DNA of 64,000 nucleotides from Cymbomonas tetramitiformis. Taxonomy: Eukaryota > Chlorophyta > Pyramimonadophyceae > Pyramimonadales > Pyramimonadaceae. Positions 9,483-19,800 of this stretch are shown here, one piece after another (within the stretch, counting starts at the first letter, position 1; every line of letters begins with the position of its first letter). The stretch covers positions 24,686-88,685 of the forward strand of contig LGRX02027229.1 of assembly GCA_001247695.2 (NCBI GenBank). Reading direction: 5' to 3'. The notes beneath the pieces were generated by a model. That model was not told the origin of the DNA, ran no database searches, and was given only the letters and a program-made list of their open reading frames with translations. A program made the position numbers and the translations under genes.

Positions 9483-9752
9483 TCACACCATGCGCGCCAG
9501 CGGCGCGACGGGCACTCCGTGCGCGGCGTGCGTATACCCGCGTCGCCGCATGCTGGGTCTGACTGGGTCGCGCGCGTAACAGGCGCCTTCGTAACACAGG
9601 TAGGCCTGTTTCGCGCTGAGCGACGGATCGTCGGTGAGGTATCGGTATATGACTTTCTCGCGCTTCCGATGCGCGGTTCCGCGTCTGCCGCACGCGTACC
9701 CCCCCATTAGGCTAAAAAAAATAGACGCGGCGACGCAGTACCACAGCCACAT
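9483..9752 (-). CDS. Small single-pass membrane protein, 89 aa
   Basis: An N-terminal hydrophobic segment (about residues 2-19, MWLWYCVAASIFFSLMGGY) is followed by a basic stretch and a short Cys-containing tail. An AT-rich stretch with TATATATATA at about 9782 lies 30 bases upstream on its strand and supports expression. It converges on the hydrolase gene with a 30-base gap that includes a run of ten G. Function unknown. Confidence 0.5.
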   Translation of the reverse strand: MWLWYCVAASIFFSLMGGYACGRRGTAHRKREKVIYRYLTDDPSLSAKQAYLCYEGACYARDPVRPSMRRRGYTHAAHGVPVAPLARMV

Positions 9753-9863
9753 CGCGCTACGGAATTAATTAAACGTGCGATGTATATATATACACAGAGA
9801 CAAAATATACCAGAATTACGGCGCAACCGTTTGCGCATACCCGCGGCGCATTCCGGTGAGTGG

Positions 9864-9871
9864 TATAAATA
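9864..9871 (+). promoter_or_regulatory. TATAAATA promoter box of the capsid gene
   Basis: TATAAATA ends 36 bases before the ATG at 9908, the same geometry as at 3434, 14899 and 31501. Confidence 0.65.
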
Positions 9872-9907
9872 CCTACGTTCGGCGCATCGACGACCGTATC
9901 AGTGAGA

Positions 9908-12900
9908 ATGGCGTACTCCGCGCCCAAAGAACCGCACGGCGACGGTCGACGCGATGTTGCCAACGGCGCCTCCCGCGACTTTCCGAACTCAACGCAAAAA
10001 TTTGCTGACTACTTCGGCCAACCGTCGAAGCCGTACTTGCTCTCCCCTTACGATCAGTACGGTCGCGAAAACTTCGCGCTGCCCGAGGCCTACCTCGGCT
10101 ACTCTCCGTATATGACCGATGTCATGATCAACCTTATACGCGAGGAAGACCTGTGGCCCACCAAGCTGCTGCCCTACCGGGAGACGAAGGACACCTCCAC
10201 CATCACCTGGAACGAGTACCACTTCGACCGACATTTGCTGGGTCCGGTGCCCGAAGAGGGCGTCAGCCGTCTCGTCAGCCAGCGCATGAGCGAGCGCAGG
10301 GACCACTACACCCGCTACGGCCTGGCCATGATCCTGGAACACGGCTTCATGAACACCGAAAAAGGCCGGATGTGTTACACCAACAACCTGCAGCAGATTC
10401 GCAACGCGGTTCTGGAGACGGTGTACCTGGGGGTGCTAGAGTCTCTGCTGCACTGCAAGTCGTACGACGAGGTGTGGAACGAGCGCTGCGGCACCGTCAT
10501 GACCGCTCAAACGGCGCGCAGAGCCCTAGCGACCGAGGTGGAGGACTGGGCCACCGTGCAGAAGACCGAGCACGGTTGGGATCTCCTGGACAGCCGCTGC
10601 AAGCGCATCATGCGAGCCCGCGGCGTCGAGCCGGACAGCTGGATCGTTCCCGACGGCATATAGCACTACGTCACACAGGTGCGACGCGAAAATTACGTCT
10701 ACATGTACGCCGGCCCCGAAGGGCCGCAGAACTTCAAGTCCGGGCTGAACGGTAAATCCCCGAACGTGGTGGACAACCGCAACGACTGCACCATCTACGA
10801 GACCAAATCGTTTGAGATGCCCGATCTCCCGGAACCGGTGGACGTCACCAAGCGGCAGCGCGCCATCGGCGAGTTCTTCCTGATGCAGGACGAGGAGTCC
10901 AGCATGGATCGCCACATGCGCGCGGCCACCGAGCGCTGCATGAGCGCGCAGCGCTCCATCGCCATCTACGACGAGGATGTGGACACCTTTGTGGAGGTCC
11001 GTTTGATCGACGCGTTCGAACACGACGCGCTGATTCAAAACGATGGCTTTACAGCGGTGGGGGACGAATGCGAAGGGTACGGCGACGATCCGAATGATAA
11101 GTACGAGGGGGATACGAGTTTTGGAGATCTGCCGCACAACGAAAAAAATAAGAATCACATGCCCCCTCTTGAGGATGGCACGATCGAGCGTTTCGCGAGC
11201 ACGTATTTCGACGGCATCACCGAGAACGACCTGATCGTGAAGATGCACGCCAACGTACCCAGCTACCTCAAACAAATGGATTACGTAACTGACATGGGCA
11301 GCATTTTAAACGTATCTTCCATGACAGAAATTTTCAAGGATTCATCGTCGGTCGACAGTGCAATTACCACCCACACCGATGCCTACGCGGCGTGGCTGTA
11401 CGCGCATACGATCGCCGAGCATTCAGTTCGGGCGTACGCGTGTGACGAGCTTTTCTTTCGGTACACAGAATCCGTGAAAAGGTACGACGAATGCATGCCG
11501 CTGCCTCCCTGTCTATCCGACAAGATTGGCGTTGAGCAGACGATACTCGCGGTTTTGATTGCTATACGGCAAAACAACCCGATCTACTATTCCACGAAAT
11601 ACGAAAGCGATAGTATAAAAAATATTTACAAAGAATTTCACGATAAGGATGATGGTGGATCATTTGATGGAACAGGCATGTACCTAACAGGTTATAAGAT
11701 AACCAAACGTATTTACGAGTCGATGAGCATCGTGGGCGCCGACAGCAAATATACGTCGCGTACGATGAAGGTCAACCCGATCGGATACAACAACTACGCG
11801 GGCGTTAAACTTTTATCCAAGTGCGACGGACACGAATGCTATCAACCCAACGAATGTAAAGCGTTGATCGAGGCTTTCGACACGCTGTGCGATGGCATGG
11901 ACGTCTGTTTTGAATTTACCAAGGATGTGAAGCAGTCGCTTTTTGGTTTATGCATACTAAAGTGTACATACGCGGGGAACCTCACCGTCAATACCAAAAA
12001 CCCTGAAAGTAATGAAGACAACAGCGCTTACGCACTCACCAGACACGCCATTAACGATTTTAACAGCGGTGAAGATATGCGGCTTCGTATATTCGCTCAG
12101 TCCCAATCAACCGAGAACGGTAATACATCTATGAATGTACCCGCAAACGATACAGACAATGTACTACGTGAATTGATGACGGATCCCGATTTAAAATTCG
12201 CCTACTGTAAACATCGCAGTGATGTCTGTATTGAAACTTCAGACGAGTCAGAATATTTCAACCCGCAAGTGCACAAATTTATTTGTGGGGAAGTTCAAAT
12301 TTTACCACCAGAAACGCGAAATTACATAAAAAAATCTTACAAATTGAAAACAAGCGATCTTACAGACGAAAATATTCGTGATCTTTTGCATTTACCGTTT
12401 CTGATTTCTGTACTAAATTCAAAATCTTATAATTCGATTGAAGAAGAAGAACACATGGCACAATTTAAACATCTTTTAATTGCGGCGTATAAAATCTCAT
12501 TGTATATGCCTATTGCGGATTTACATCATTTGAGACAGCTAGTCCATGAAATACCATTAAAATCCAATTCTCATTGGTACGACGGCGAAATTGATATCAG
12601 TGCTGTTCTAAAGCCATCAATTGCTGCGCACGACTTTCTAAAAATGTTTGTTAATATGTGCTGCTGCGGTTATTACGTTAAAAAAATTACACCGAACACG
12701 GCTGCAAGTACTTTACGATCAAGAATACGTACAATCACGGAGCAAATCCAAAGCTTGTTGAATCGATCCGTGGGTGAATATAATTTATACGTGCACACGT
12801 GTGAAGGAGATGAATTATGCTTTGTGATATCTGATAAAGGGTTTACAAAAATTAAACCCCGGCAGGGTCTGATCATCAGCCCATTTAAGGCGCCGAGCAG

Positions 12901-14041
12901 CTTTAAAAATGTCATCATCGGCCTGACCGCACCAGAAAACGGCTTCTTTGCAAGAATCAAAAATACACATTTTGATACCGAAAAACGCGGCGTCCTCTTT
13001 GGATGGTTGAAGGCAAACAAGGATAGAATTAAAAATTGCAACACTCTAGACGTTGAGCACGACACGCTGGCGTTAATCTATCATCACGCTCACAACCCAT
13101 CTTCTTCGAGTGCCTCGCACACATTTTTGGGAATGCCGTCGGTGCAAATAAACGCAATGCCGACCGGCACGGAACAATTTTGGGTCACCCGCGCATTCTT
13201 GAGACGATTTAACGACAGCGTGCATAGTAAAAGGCCGCACGAGTACTTCATCTACACGCTGATGTGCATGCAAAAAACCGGTCCCAAATTTCTGCGAAAG
13301 GTGATTAACGAGAACAAGCTCTTCCCATTCGGGTATCTGTTGCTGCGGCCGTACCAGACGTACGAGACCTGCACCGCGATCCTTATGAAGGGGGGCGCCG
13401 AGACGGGCGAGACATTGATCGGGTACTACAACTTTCAATTGGCGGACAACGTGGTGCAGAAAATGCACTACGGCAACTTTACCATCTACGAAAAGTCGGT
13501 GGTGTATCGATCTCGAAACGTGCTGCTGCAGCCGGACATTATGGTCACCAATTATTTGGGCGGTGGAGGGAGCAAATTTTACAACGACAAGCGGAGAGAG
13601 GATGCCGTCACGTTCAGCACGGCCGTCCCGTCGCTCTACGCCTGTCTGATAGGCTACAACGAACAGATAAAGGACAATCCGTTGGACGTCACAGGCAAGT
13701 TTGCGTCACATACAGGGCTTCAGAATATTAAAGAGACTATGTACAGCACCGCGGGTTATTACAAAGATAAATACCAATTTGAGCATGCGAATGCCCCGTC
13801 CAGCGACGAGCCCTATTTTGAGCAGCCCGTGCAGAAGAACACGTTGTGTTTTCAGGGGCATCAGGCGCGGTACAATTATCAGACCGGCGGCCTCGATCGC
13901 GTTACGCTCAACACCGGTCATTGGGGCGAGCGCGTGTATCCGGGCTGCGGAAAGGTGCGCAAGGGGCTCAGCAAATACTTGGAGCCGGTCACATATTCGC
14001 ACATGTACCACGGGGGCGGTATGATGATGGGCTCTATGTAA
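9908..14041 (+). CDS. Putative HK97-fold major capsid protein with one in-frame TAG
   Basis: Two same-frame open segments (251 codons, then over 1,120) are separated by a single TAG at 10661-10663. Together they make about 1,377 codons, close to the size of herpesvirus major capsid proteins. The N-terminal segment has features I associate with the mirusvirus/herpesvirus HK97 capsid core: a TDVMINLI helix near residue 75, a TITWNEYHFDRHLL beta segment near 100, then GVSRLVSQRMSERRDHYTRYG and EHGFMNT. The following NLQQIRNAVLETVYLGVLESLL helix reads like the spine helix. The long remainder would form tower-like insertions. The C-terminus is Gly/Met-rich. The middle (about 11.6-13.1 kb) is AT-richer than the two ends. 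Whether TAG is read through, is a mutation (CAG to TAG would be one transition) or a sequencing error cannot be told here. Family call moderate; continuity of the frame certain. Confidence 0.65.
10661..10663 (+). other. In-frame TAG interrupting the capsid gene
   Basis: Codon 252 of the frame opened at 9908. The frame is open without a shift on both sides, and the next codons are CAC TAC GTC ACA CAG. No other stop occurs before 14039. Confidence 0.9.
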
Positions 14042-14090
14042 GCCGCGAGTATACATAGCCCTAAACCTTTAGCCAAAAAGCGCCGAAGAC

Positions 14091-14450
14091 ATGAAACGCG
14101 ACATCCAGATCTACGCCATTATGGCCTCCGTGGCGAATCTGATCGCGTGCCTAGTGACTTTGGCGCTCTACTACGCGGGGGCAAACGCCCTTGCGATGTA
14201 CCGCTCCTTATGCGCCGCGACTGTGGTGCTCACGCTCTACACCTGCAGCGCGCACGACTGTCGATTTAAAACATCCGTGTACCGCAGCACCCTTATCGTC
14301 AACGCTTTCAGCATCATGTCGGGCACCGCCGGACTGCTCATGGCGCGCACCAAACGGACGTCGCTGCACTATATTGCGTTGGCGAACGTGGTATTCGGGG
14401 TTATCATACTATTTTTGCAAGTGCGACAATACAAAATTAGCACCGCGTAA
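14091..14450 (+). CDS. Four-helix membrane protein, 119 aa
   Basis: Four hydrophobic segments (about residues 7-28, 33-50, 65-85 and 92-112) fill most of the protein, with short polar loops. The start is 50 bases after the capsid gene on the same strand, so the two may be co-transcribed. No family is recognised; a virion or host membrane protein is likely. Confidence 0.65.
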   Translation: MKRDIQIYAIMASVANLIACLVTLALYYAGANALAMYRSLCAATVVLTLYTCSAHDCRFKTSVYRSTLIVNAFSIMSGTAGLLMARTKRTSLHYIALANVVFGVIILFLQVRQYKISTA

Positions 14451-14483
14451 AATAAGTGCATATTTTTTTTAATCCAAGAGTGC

Positions 14484-14819
14484 TCATATGCAGTCCGCTA
14501 GGTTTATCACGAGCAAAGGTCCCGCGATCGTATTTCCGCACACGTGTTCGCCGTAAACAGAGGTGGCCTCGACGTTCACGGGAAGCTGCTTGTTCTGCGC
14601 GTCCTCATCCATCCACAGGACGAGCTCGTCCTCTCTCCATTCGTCATCGTCCATAACGGGTACCATCTGCACCATGGCGCAACATCCGAGCAAAAAACGC
14701 AATCGCTCCAGGTCGAAGGGACCGTCCACCAAACGCGGTGCACCTTGCGCAAGTTGCAGTATGCCCTTTCCGAGAGGTGGCGCGTCGTACAGTTCGCAAT
14801 TGTTGACGTTCGAAATCAT
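14484..14819 (-). CDS. DUF3846-like protein, 111 aa
   Basis: The layout matches small DUF3846-type proteins: a central LERLRFLLGCC helix, a run of acidic residues, LPVNVEATSVYG, then a C-terminal GNTIAGPLLVIN strand. Such proteins occur in phages and algal viruses and have no known biochemical role. Convergent with the membrane protein gene to its left (33-base gap). Family assignment comes from pattern memory only. Confidence 0.55.
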   Translation of the reverse strand: MISNVNNCELYDAPPLGKGILQLAQGAPRLVDGPFDLERLRFLLGCCAMVQMVPVMDDDEWREDELVLWMDEDAQNKQLPVNVEATSVYGEHVCGNTIAGPLLVINLADCI

Positions 14820-14898
14820 CGCGGCATGACCGCACGGTACACTATGATTGATCTTGCAACAGCGTTGTTTAATTTTTTCGTAAAATGCGCACCTTAAG

Positions 14899-14906
14899 TA
14901 TAAATA
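14899..14906 (+). promoter_or_regulatory. TATAAATA promoter box
   Basis: TATAAATA ends 30 bases before the ATG at 14937. Confidence 0.65.
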
Positions 14907-14936
14907 TATTTTGTTATGTCTAATCTATCGTGAAAT

Positions 14937-15620
14937 ATGAATTTTTTAAACGTGACCGCTCAAAAAGCGGACCCGAAACCAAACGTGAAATACGGGCAAG
15001 GACGTCCCATTCCCGACGCGCTCAAAGCGAAAAGTGCGGCGCAGCCGCAGTCCGAAAATTTGCACACCGCCGCGCAAACGCACGTTTTTGTGGTGTGCTC
15101 CACGACCGCGTACGCGATGTGCGCGGGATCGGTTCTGCGATTGTGCAACGATACGCTCGACGCGGACGATTTGGACACTCCGGATAGACGGTTCACTCTC
15201 CTGCTCGCGGCGGACGATGGAAATTTTGAAATGCACGCTCCCGATATGAAGTTATTCTTTCAGGAGTATAAGCAATTCGCGCGCACCAAAAACTTGGTGC
15301 GCTTGAATAACGTGGCAACGCACAATCGACTCGCCATCGAACTGTCCAAAATGATTGGGCAAATCGTTCACAAAGAGACGTCCGACATGTACGCCGTCAT
15401 GTGGCTTACGCCGGATCTCGCAACAATCGAACCCTACGTCAAGTTTCTGCGCGGCATTTGCGGCAAAGCCGAAGACCGCGTGCGTGTGCACAGCATAAGC
15501 ATCGAACAAAAGGCTGTGCGCCAGCCCAGGGATCACCCACACGCCAGGGTCGCCCGCACCGTGGATCGGGATTCTCTCAACGGCACGTTCGCCAAAACCA
15601 AAATTACCGAACTAATTTAA
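14937..15620 (+). CDS. Unknown 227-aa protein
   Basis: Soluble protein with a polar, basic N-terminus (about residues 1-45) and then a mixed alpha/beta core starting at HVFVVCSTTAYAM. A well-placed TATAAATA box supports the ATG. No motif is recognised. Its 3' end overlaps a possible small minus-strand gene by 9 bases. Confidence 0.7.
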   Translation: MNFLNVTAQKADPKPNVKYGQGRPIPDALKAKSAAQPQSENLHTAAQTHVFVVCSTTAYAMCAGSVLRLCNDTLDADDLDTPDRRFTLLLAADDGNFEMHAPDMKLFFQEYKQFARTKNLVRLNNVATHNRLAIELSKMIGQIVHKETSDMYAVMWLTPDLATIEPYVKFLRGICGKAEDRVRVHSISIEQKAVRQPRDHPHARVARTVDRDSLNGTFAKTKITELI

Positions 15621-15884
15621 TTTGTTACAAATTTTCGAATGTTCCTCATCGGAGGTGCGTTTTTTATTCTTTTCGACGACTACGTGGGTAGTGGAGGAGC
15701 AGGAGCTGCACAGCGCATCCCAGTTTACGAAACGGTGCCAGTCGCGACAGTCCTCGTTCGACTGCACCGAACAGTTGCTCTCCGCCGTGTCCGTCGTGCC
15801 ACACGATTCAGTTATGTCCCCTGCGACAGTCAGGATGCGCGAGTTTCGTATTGTGGTGTTGGCGCGCGTCAGGAGGATCATCAT
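15612..15884 (-). CDS. Possible small Cys-rich protein, 90 aa
   Basis: The ATG overlaps the stop of the upstream membrane-protein gene as ATGA (15881-15884), a compact arrangement. The protein has about seven Cys between residues 28 and 65 and a basic tail, but no signal peptide. Plus-strand frames of similar length cover the same bases, so the coding strand is uncertain. Confidence 0.35.
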   Translation of the reverse strand: MMILLTRANTTIRNSRILTVAGDITESCGTTDTAESNCSVQSNEDCRDWHRFVNWDALCSSCSSTTHVVVEKNKKRTSDEEHSKICNKLN

Positions 15885-16745
15885 ACACGTAATATGCGGG
15901 TGTTGTACGTCGTCATGCGCTGCGTATTGCTGGGACGGTAGTCCGGTACCAACGAATCCTCATCGGCGGCGTATTGTTTCTCGGTGAGAAATTTGTGCGT
16001 CATGCACGCTGTGACGATGATAGTGGCGGTGGTTTGTGCAACCAAAAACCAAAAGTTGGAAAACATGAAGAAGAGGTTCACCGCGCTAGACAGAGATAGA
16101 AAGACGGTGTGCAGCATCATGGTCAGCTGTATGCGAGTCGTGGAGTCGAGATCCGATCGCGGCACGTGCGGCGAGTTTAAATAATTGATCTGCCACGCGG
16201 ATATCTTGCGACGAACGTACACGTTCACCGCAGTCAGTAGAGCGGTACCCATAAGAGCTACCAGCGCTTTGTAAATGTTATCGATGACGTACGTGTCGTA
16301 GAAGCGCACGTCGTCGGAGTAAAGATCGAAGTAGTAGGACGGCAAGAACTCGGCAAAGAACATCACAAGAAATACCGACGCGAATAGACCGACGGACAAC
16401 ACAGCCGTTACCGTTGGCGTGCGCTGCGTCAACAGGTCGAAATCGTTTGCGCGTTCCTTTGAAGGAGGTCTTGCGGGCGCGTGAGTGTACGCGGCGCATG
16501 GTTTTTGACTAGGCGCTAGAGCGTAGTACACCGTATTGGGGAGATTCGGATCGTTTGCGTTTGTTCTGCGATGAGACGCTATCTGGCTGCGCGCGGACGT
16601 TATTTTCATACCAATACCCGTACAAACGATCTTCGCCTATGTGTGGTTGGTCGTAAGTTTTGTAATTACGCATGTGGCGCGCAAGTAAACTGGCGTGCTC
16701 GGAAGCGCTGCGATCAGAGTGTCCCACATCGAAGTTGTATTGCAT
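15881..16745 (-). CDS. Four-helix membrane protein, apparently split by a +1 frameshift
   Basis: The main frame (stop at 15881) carries four hydrophobic segments in its C-terminal part. Its only nearby ATG, at 16609, gives a low-complexity N-terminus and has no TATA. A second minus-strand frame (ATG at 16745, stop at 16509) overlaps it by 100 bases. That frame reads as a natural protein start rich in Tyr, Asn and Asp, ends in KRKRSESP, and has a TATA run 45 bases upstream. A +1 shift near the CCCC run at about 16535-16540 would join them into one product of roughly 290 residues. Indel, programmed shift and two overlapping genes are all possible. Confidence 0.5.
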
Positions 16746-16791
16746 GGCGTGAAGCGTTTTGCATAATTCGCGGTTGTAAGGCCGCACGAAG

Positions 16792-16803
16792 TATATATAT
16801 ATA
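16792..16803. promoter_or_regulatory. Bidirectional TATATATATATA promoter
   Basis: Self-complementary TA run between divergent genes: 46 bases to the minus-strand ATG at 16745 and 40 bases to the plus-strand ATG at 16844. Confidence 0.6.
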
Positions 16804-16843
16804 CTTACCCACGTCGCGGTTTGTACGCTGCGGTTGTAGAACT

Positions 16844-19800
16844 ATGCGCGTCAGGTACAACACACGTTATACACCCCAATACCGCGATTGTCGCATCGGG
16901 AAATCTGTGGATTGCAACGAGATCGTGCTCCACAGTACCACGGACGCGTCGCAATCGGAGAAAATCAAACCGCACGTTACGCCCGAATGGATTCAAAAGC
17001 TCAACACGCCCACCGCAAAGGCGGTCGGCATGCTGGTGCTGCTCTTTCTGGTGTTGACGGTAAGCATCTGCGTCATCGTGCTGTTGGCCGTCGACGAAAC
17101 GCACGATCGACAGGACACCAACGTCTTCAACAACGCGCACTCCACGCCGAATGTGCAGAACACGCACACCACGATCATCGAGACGCCGAGCGCAGTCACC
17201 GGCTCGCCCGTGACGGTCGACGCGCAACGGGTCCAAGTGCACACAACCGTCCGATTTTCCAGTCTAAACTGGTCGGAGTACAGCACGGTAACCGCTCAGA
17301 GCGCGCTCCTTACGAGCGTGCAAGCGTCTTTGCGGTACGCGGACGCCCGTTACGAAAATTTCGTCGCGCACAACGTTTACCCCGGCAGCGTCGTTGTGGA
17401 GTTCAGTTTTGTGCTTCCAAACTTGGACGAGCACGCGGTGCAAACCATCAAAACGCTGCGCGACTACCCCAGCGCGATTTTTGTGGAGCGGGCAGACGAC
17501 CCAGGCACGATCGCTTACGGCGAGAGCACGACCGTGCAGATCAGCACGCTTAGCGTTCGCGCACGCGAGACCGCGCATCCAACCCTGCCTGCACGCCTTG
17601 ATAAACCCTTCCCCCACGAGCATCGCGTCACGTTGCAGCCGGTTGCAACGCCGCACACCACAAGGCCGACAACCCATCCACCGAGCGCGCATCCCACGAC
17701 CGAATCGCCCACCCGCTCCCCCGAAACATCAACTCCCACGACGCCACCGACCGCCGCCCCGCTCACCCTCGTGCCCACCCTCGCGCCGACCACTCGATCA
17801 CCGAGCGCGTCGCCCATTACCGGCACGCCCACCAAAACTCCAACAACGATGCGACCAACGATGGCGCCGACGGCACCACCGACCGCATCACCGTCAACTC
17901 TCAACCCCTCCGCTGGCCCCACCGGTTCACCGCACACCGCAGCGCCCATCACCGACGCTCCCACCACACGCGCGCCTACGACCGCAACTCCGACGCGCAA
18001 TCCCACCACGGACGCTCCCACGGCGTCGCCGACGACCGGCGCACCGACCACCGCACCGACTGCATCGCCGATCACGCGATCGCCTATTACCGAGCACCCA
18101 AGCGCAAGCCCGACGTCCGACGCACCGACCGGCGGTCCCACGCGTTCACCACAGACGGCATGGCCCAGCGACGCGCCAACTTCAAAAACGCCGACCCGGA
18201 GTCCGACGTCCATGGCACCGACCGTGACGACAATCGGTCCTACTGCAGCGCCGCACACTCAAAATCCAACAACAAAGCACCCGAGCGCCGCACCCACGAC
18301 GACCGGGCCGACTGCGTCGCCGCAGAGCGACTTTCCGACGCGTCAACCCACCGCGGCGCCGCAAACGCGGTCGCCCGTCACCATGGGGCCAAGCTCTGCG
18401 CCGACGCGCACACCCACCACCACGAATCCTACCGCCGCGCCGACCTCTTCGCCATCCACCGTCTCACCGACGAGAAGCCCCACGATACCGCCCACAAACG
18501 CGCCACAGACCACTCCCCCGTCGCAGTCGCCGACATCGCCGCACCCCACGGTCGCACCCACGACTTCGCCCCACACGACGGAGCCCACCAGCGTCGCACC
18601 GACTGTCGCCCCGACCGATTCGCCGATGACCAACGCGCCCAGCACGCAACCGCCCTCGACCGCCGCACCCACCAAAACCCCGACCACCGTAAGCCCCATC
18701 ACGGCGACACCCAGCAGCCTAAATCCTACCGCATCACCCGCGACCCACGCTCCCACCACGCAGCCGCCGTCAACTGCGGCGCCCACAAAAGCCCCTGCGA
18801 CGAGCGCGCCCACGACCGTTCATCCCAGTACATTTAATCCGACCCAAAATCCGACGACGTCGATGCCGACAACCTCGAATCCCACAACTCGCGTACCCAC
18901 ACGGAGCCCCGCAACCGCAACCCCCAGCACGGATTCGCCTCTAACGACGGCGCCAACGACTGCCCCGACGTCGCGCACACCGACCACCAACCCACCCACC
19001 ACCGTCGCACCCACGTCGCCTCCCGAAACTGGCGCACCATCCACCAAATCGCCCACCACCATCCCGCCCACGAAGACTCCAACAACCGTGTCGCCAAGCA
19101 CGTTGTCGCCATCCACCGGTACTCCGACGATGACGCCGACGTCCGCGACGCCGACGACGCGCTCGCCCACTTCAACCAATCCCACGACGAGTCCGTATTC
19201 CGCAGCACCGACGACCCAACATCCATCCACGGACGCGCCAAACACCCAATCCCCAACCGTAGCGCCCACGTCGTACACGCCCACCACCGTTTCGCCCATC
19301 ACGACGAATCCGACCAAAGCACCCTCGACTCCGACGCCTACCACAAGGGCACCGAGCGTGGCACCCACGACCGACGCACCCGCGACCGCCACACCCTCGA
19401 CTTCCGTCCCAACAAGAACACCGACCACTCAAGCGCCCATCACGAAGACGCCCACCCGCGCTCCAACAACCGATGCCCCGCTTACGATGGCACCGACTAC
19501 TGAAACGCCCACGACCAGCCCGTTCACCACAGAGCCCACCACGGACGCCCCTTCAAACGCTCCTACGTCTCGGACGCCGACCACTGTCGCTCCATCTACA
19601 ATCGCACCCACGACGCATGAACCTACTTTCGCACCCACGACTCAGGTTCCAACCACCAAATCGCCCATCACAACTGCGCCTACCACCGCAGGACCCACAT
19701 CGTCTCCAACCACCATGTCGCCGTTGACCAACGCGCCCACCATATCACCAATTACCGAGGCACCCATCACTACGGCGCCCACCACCAAAACGCCCGTCAC

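Noticed and set aside
10640..10680. An intron removing the TAG at 10661
   Set aside because: Only a 33-base GT-AG stretch could do so; it lacks donor consensus and a pyrimidine tract and is shorter than the introns seen elsewhere here.
10526..11275. Minus-strand frame of 249 codons
   Set aside because: Antisense to the capsid gene, His/Val-rich shadow with no TATA box.
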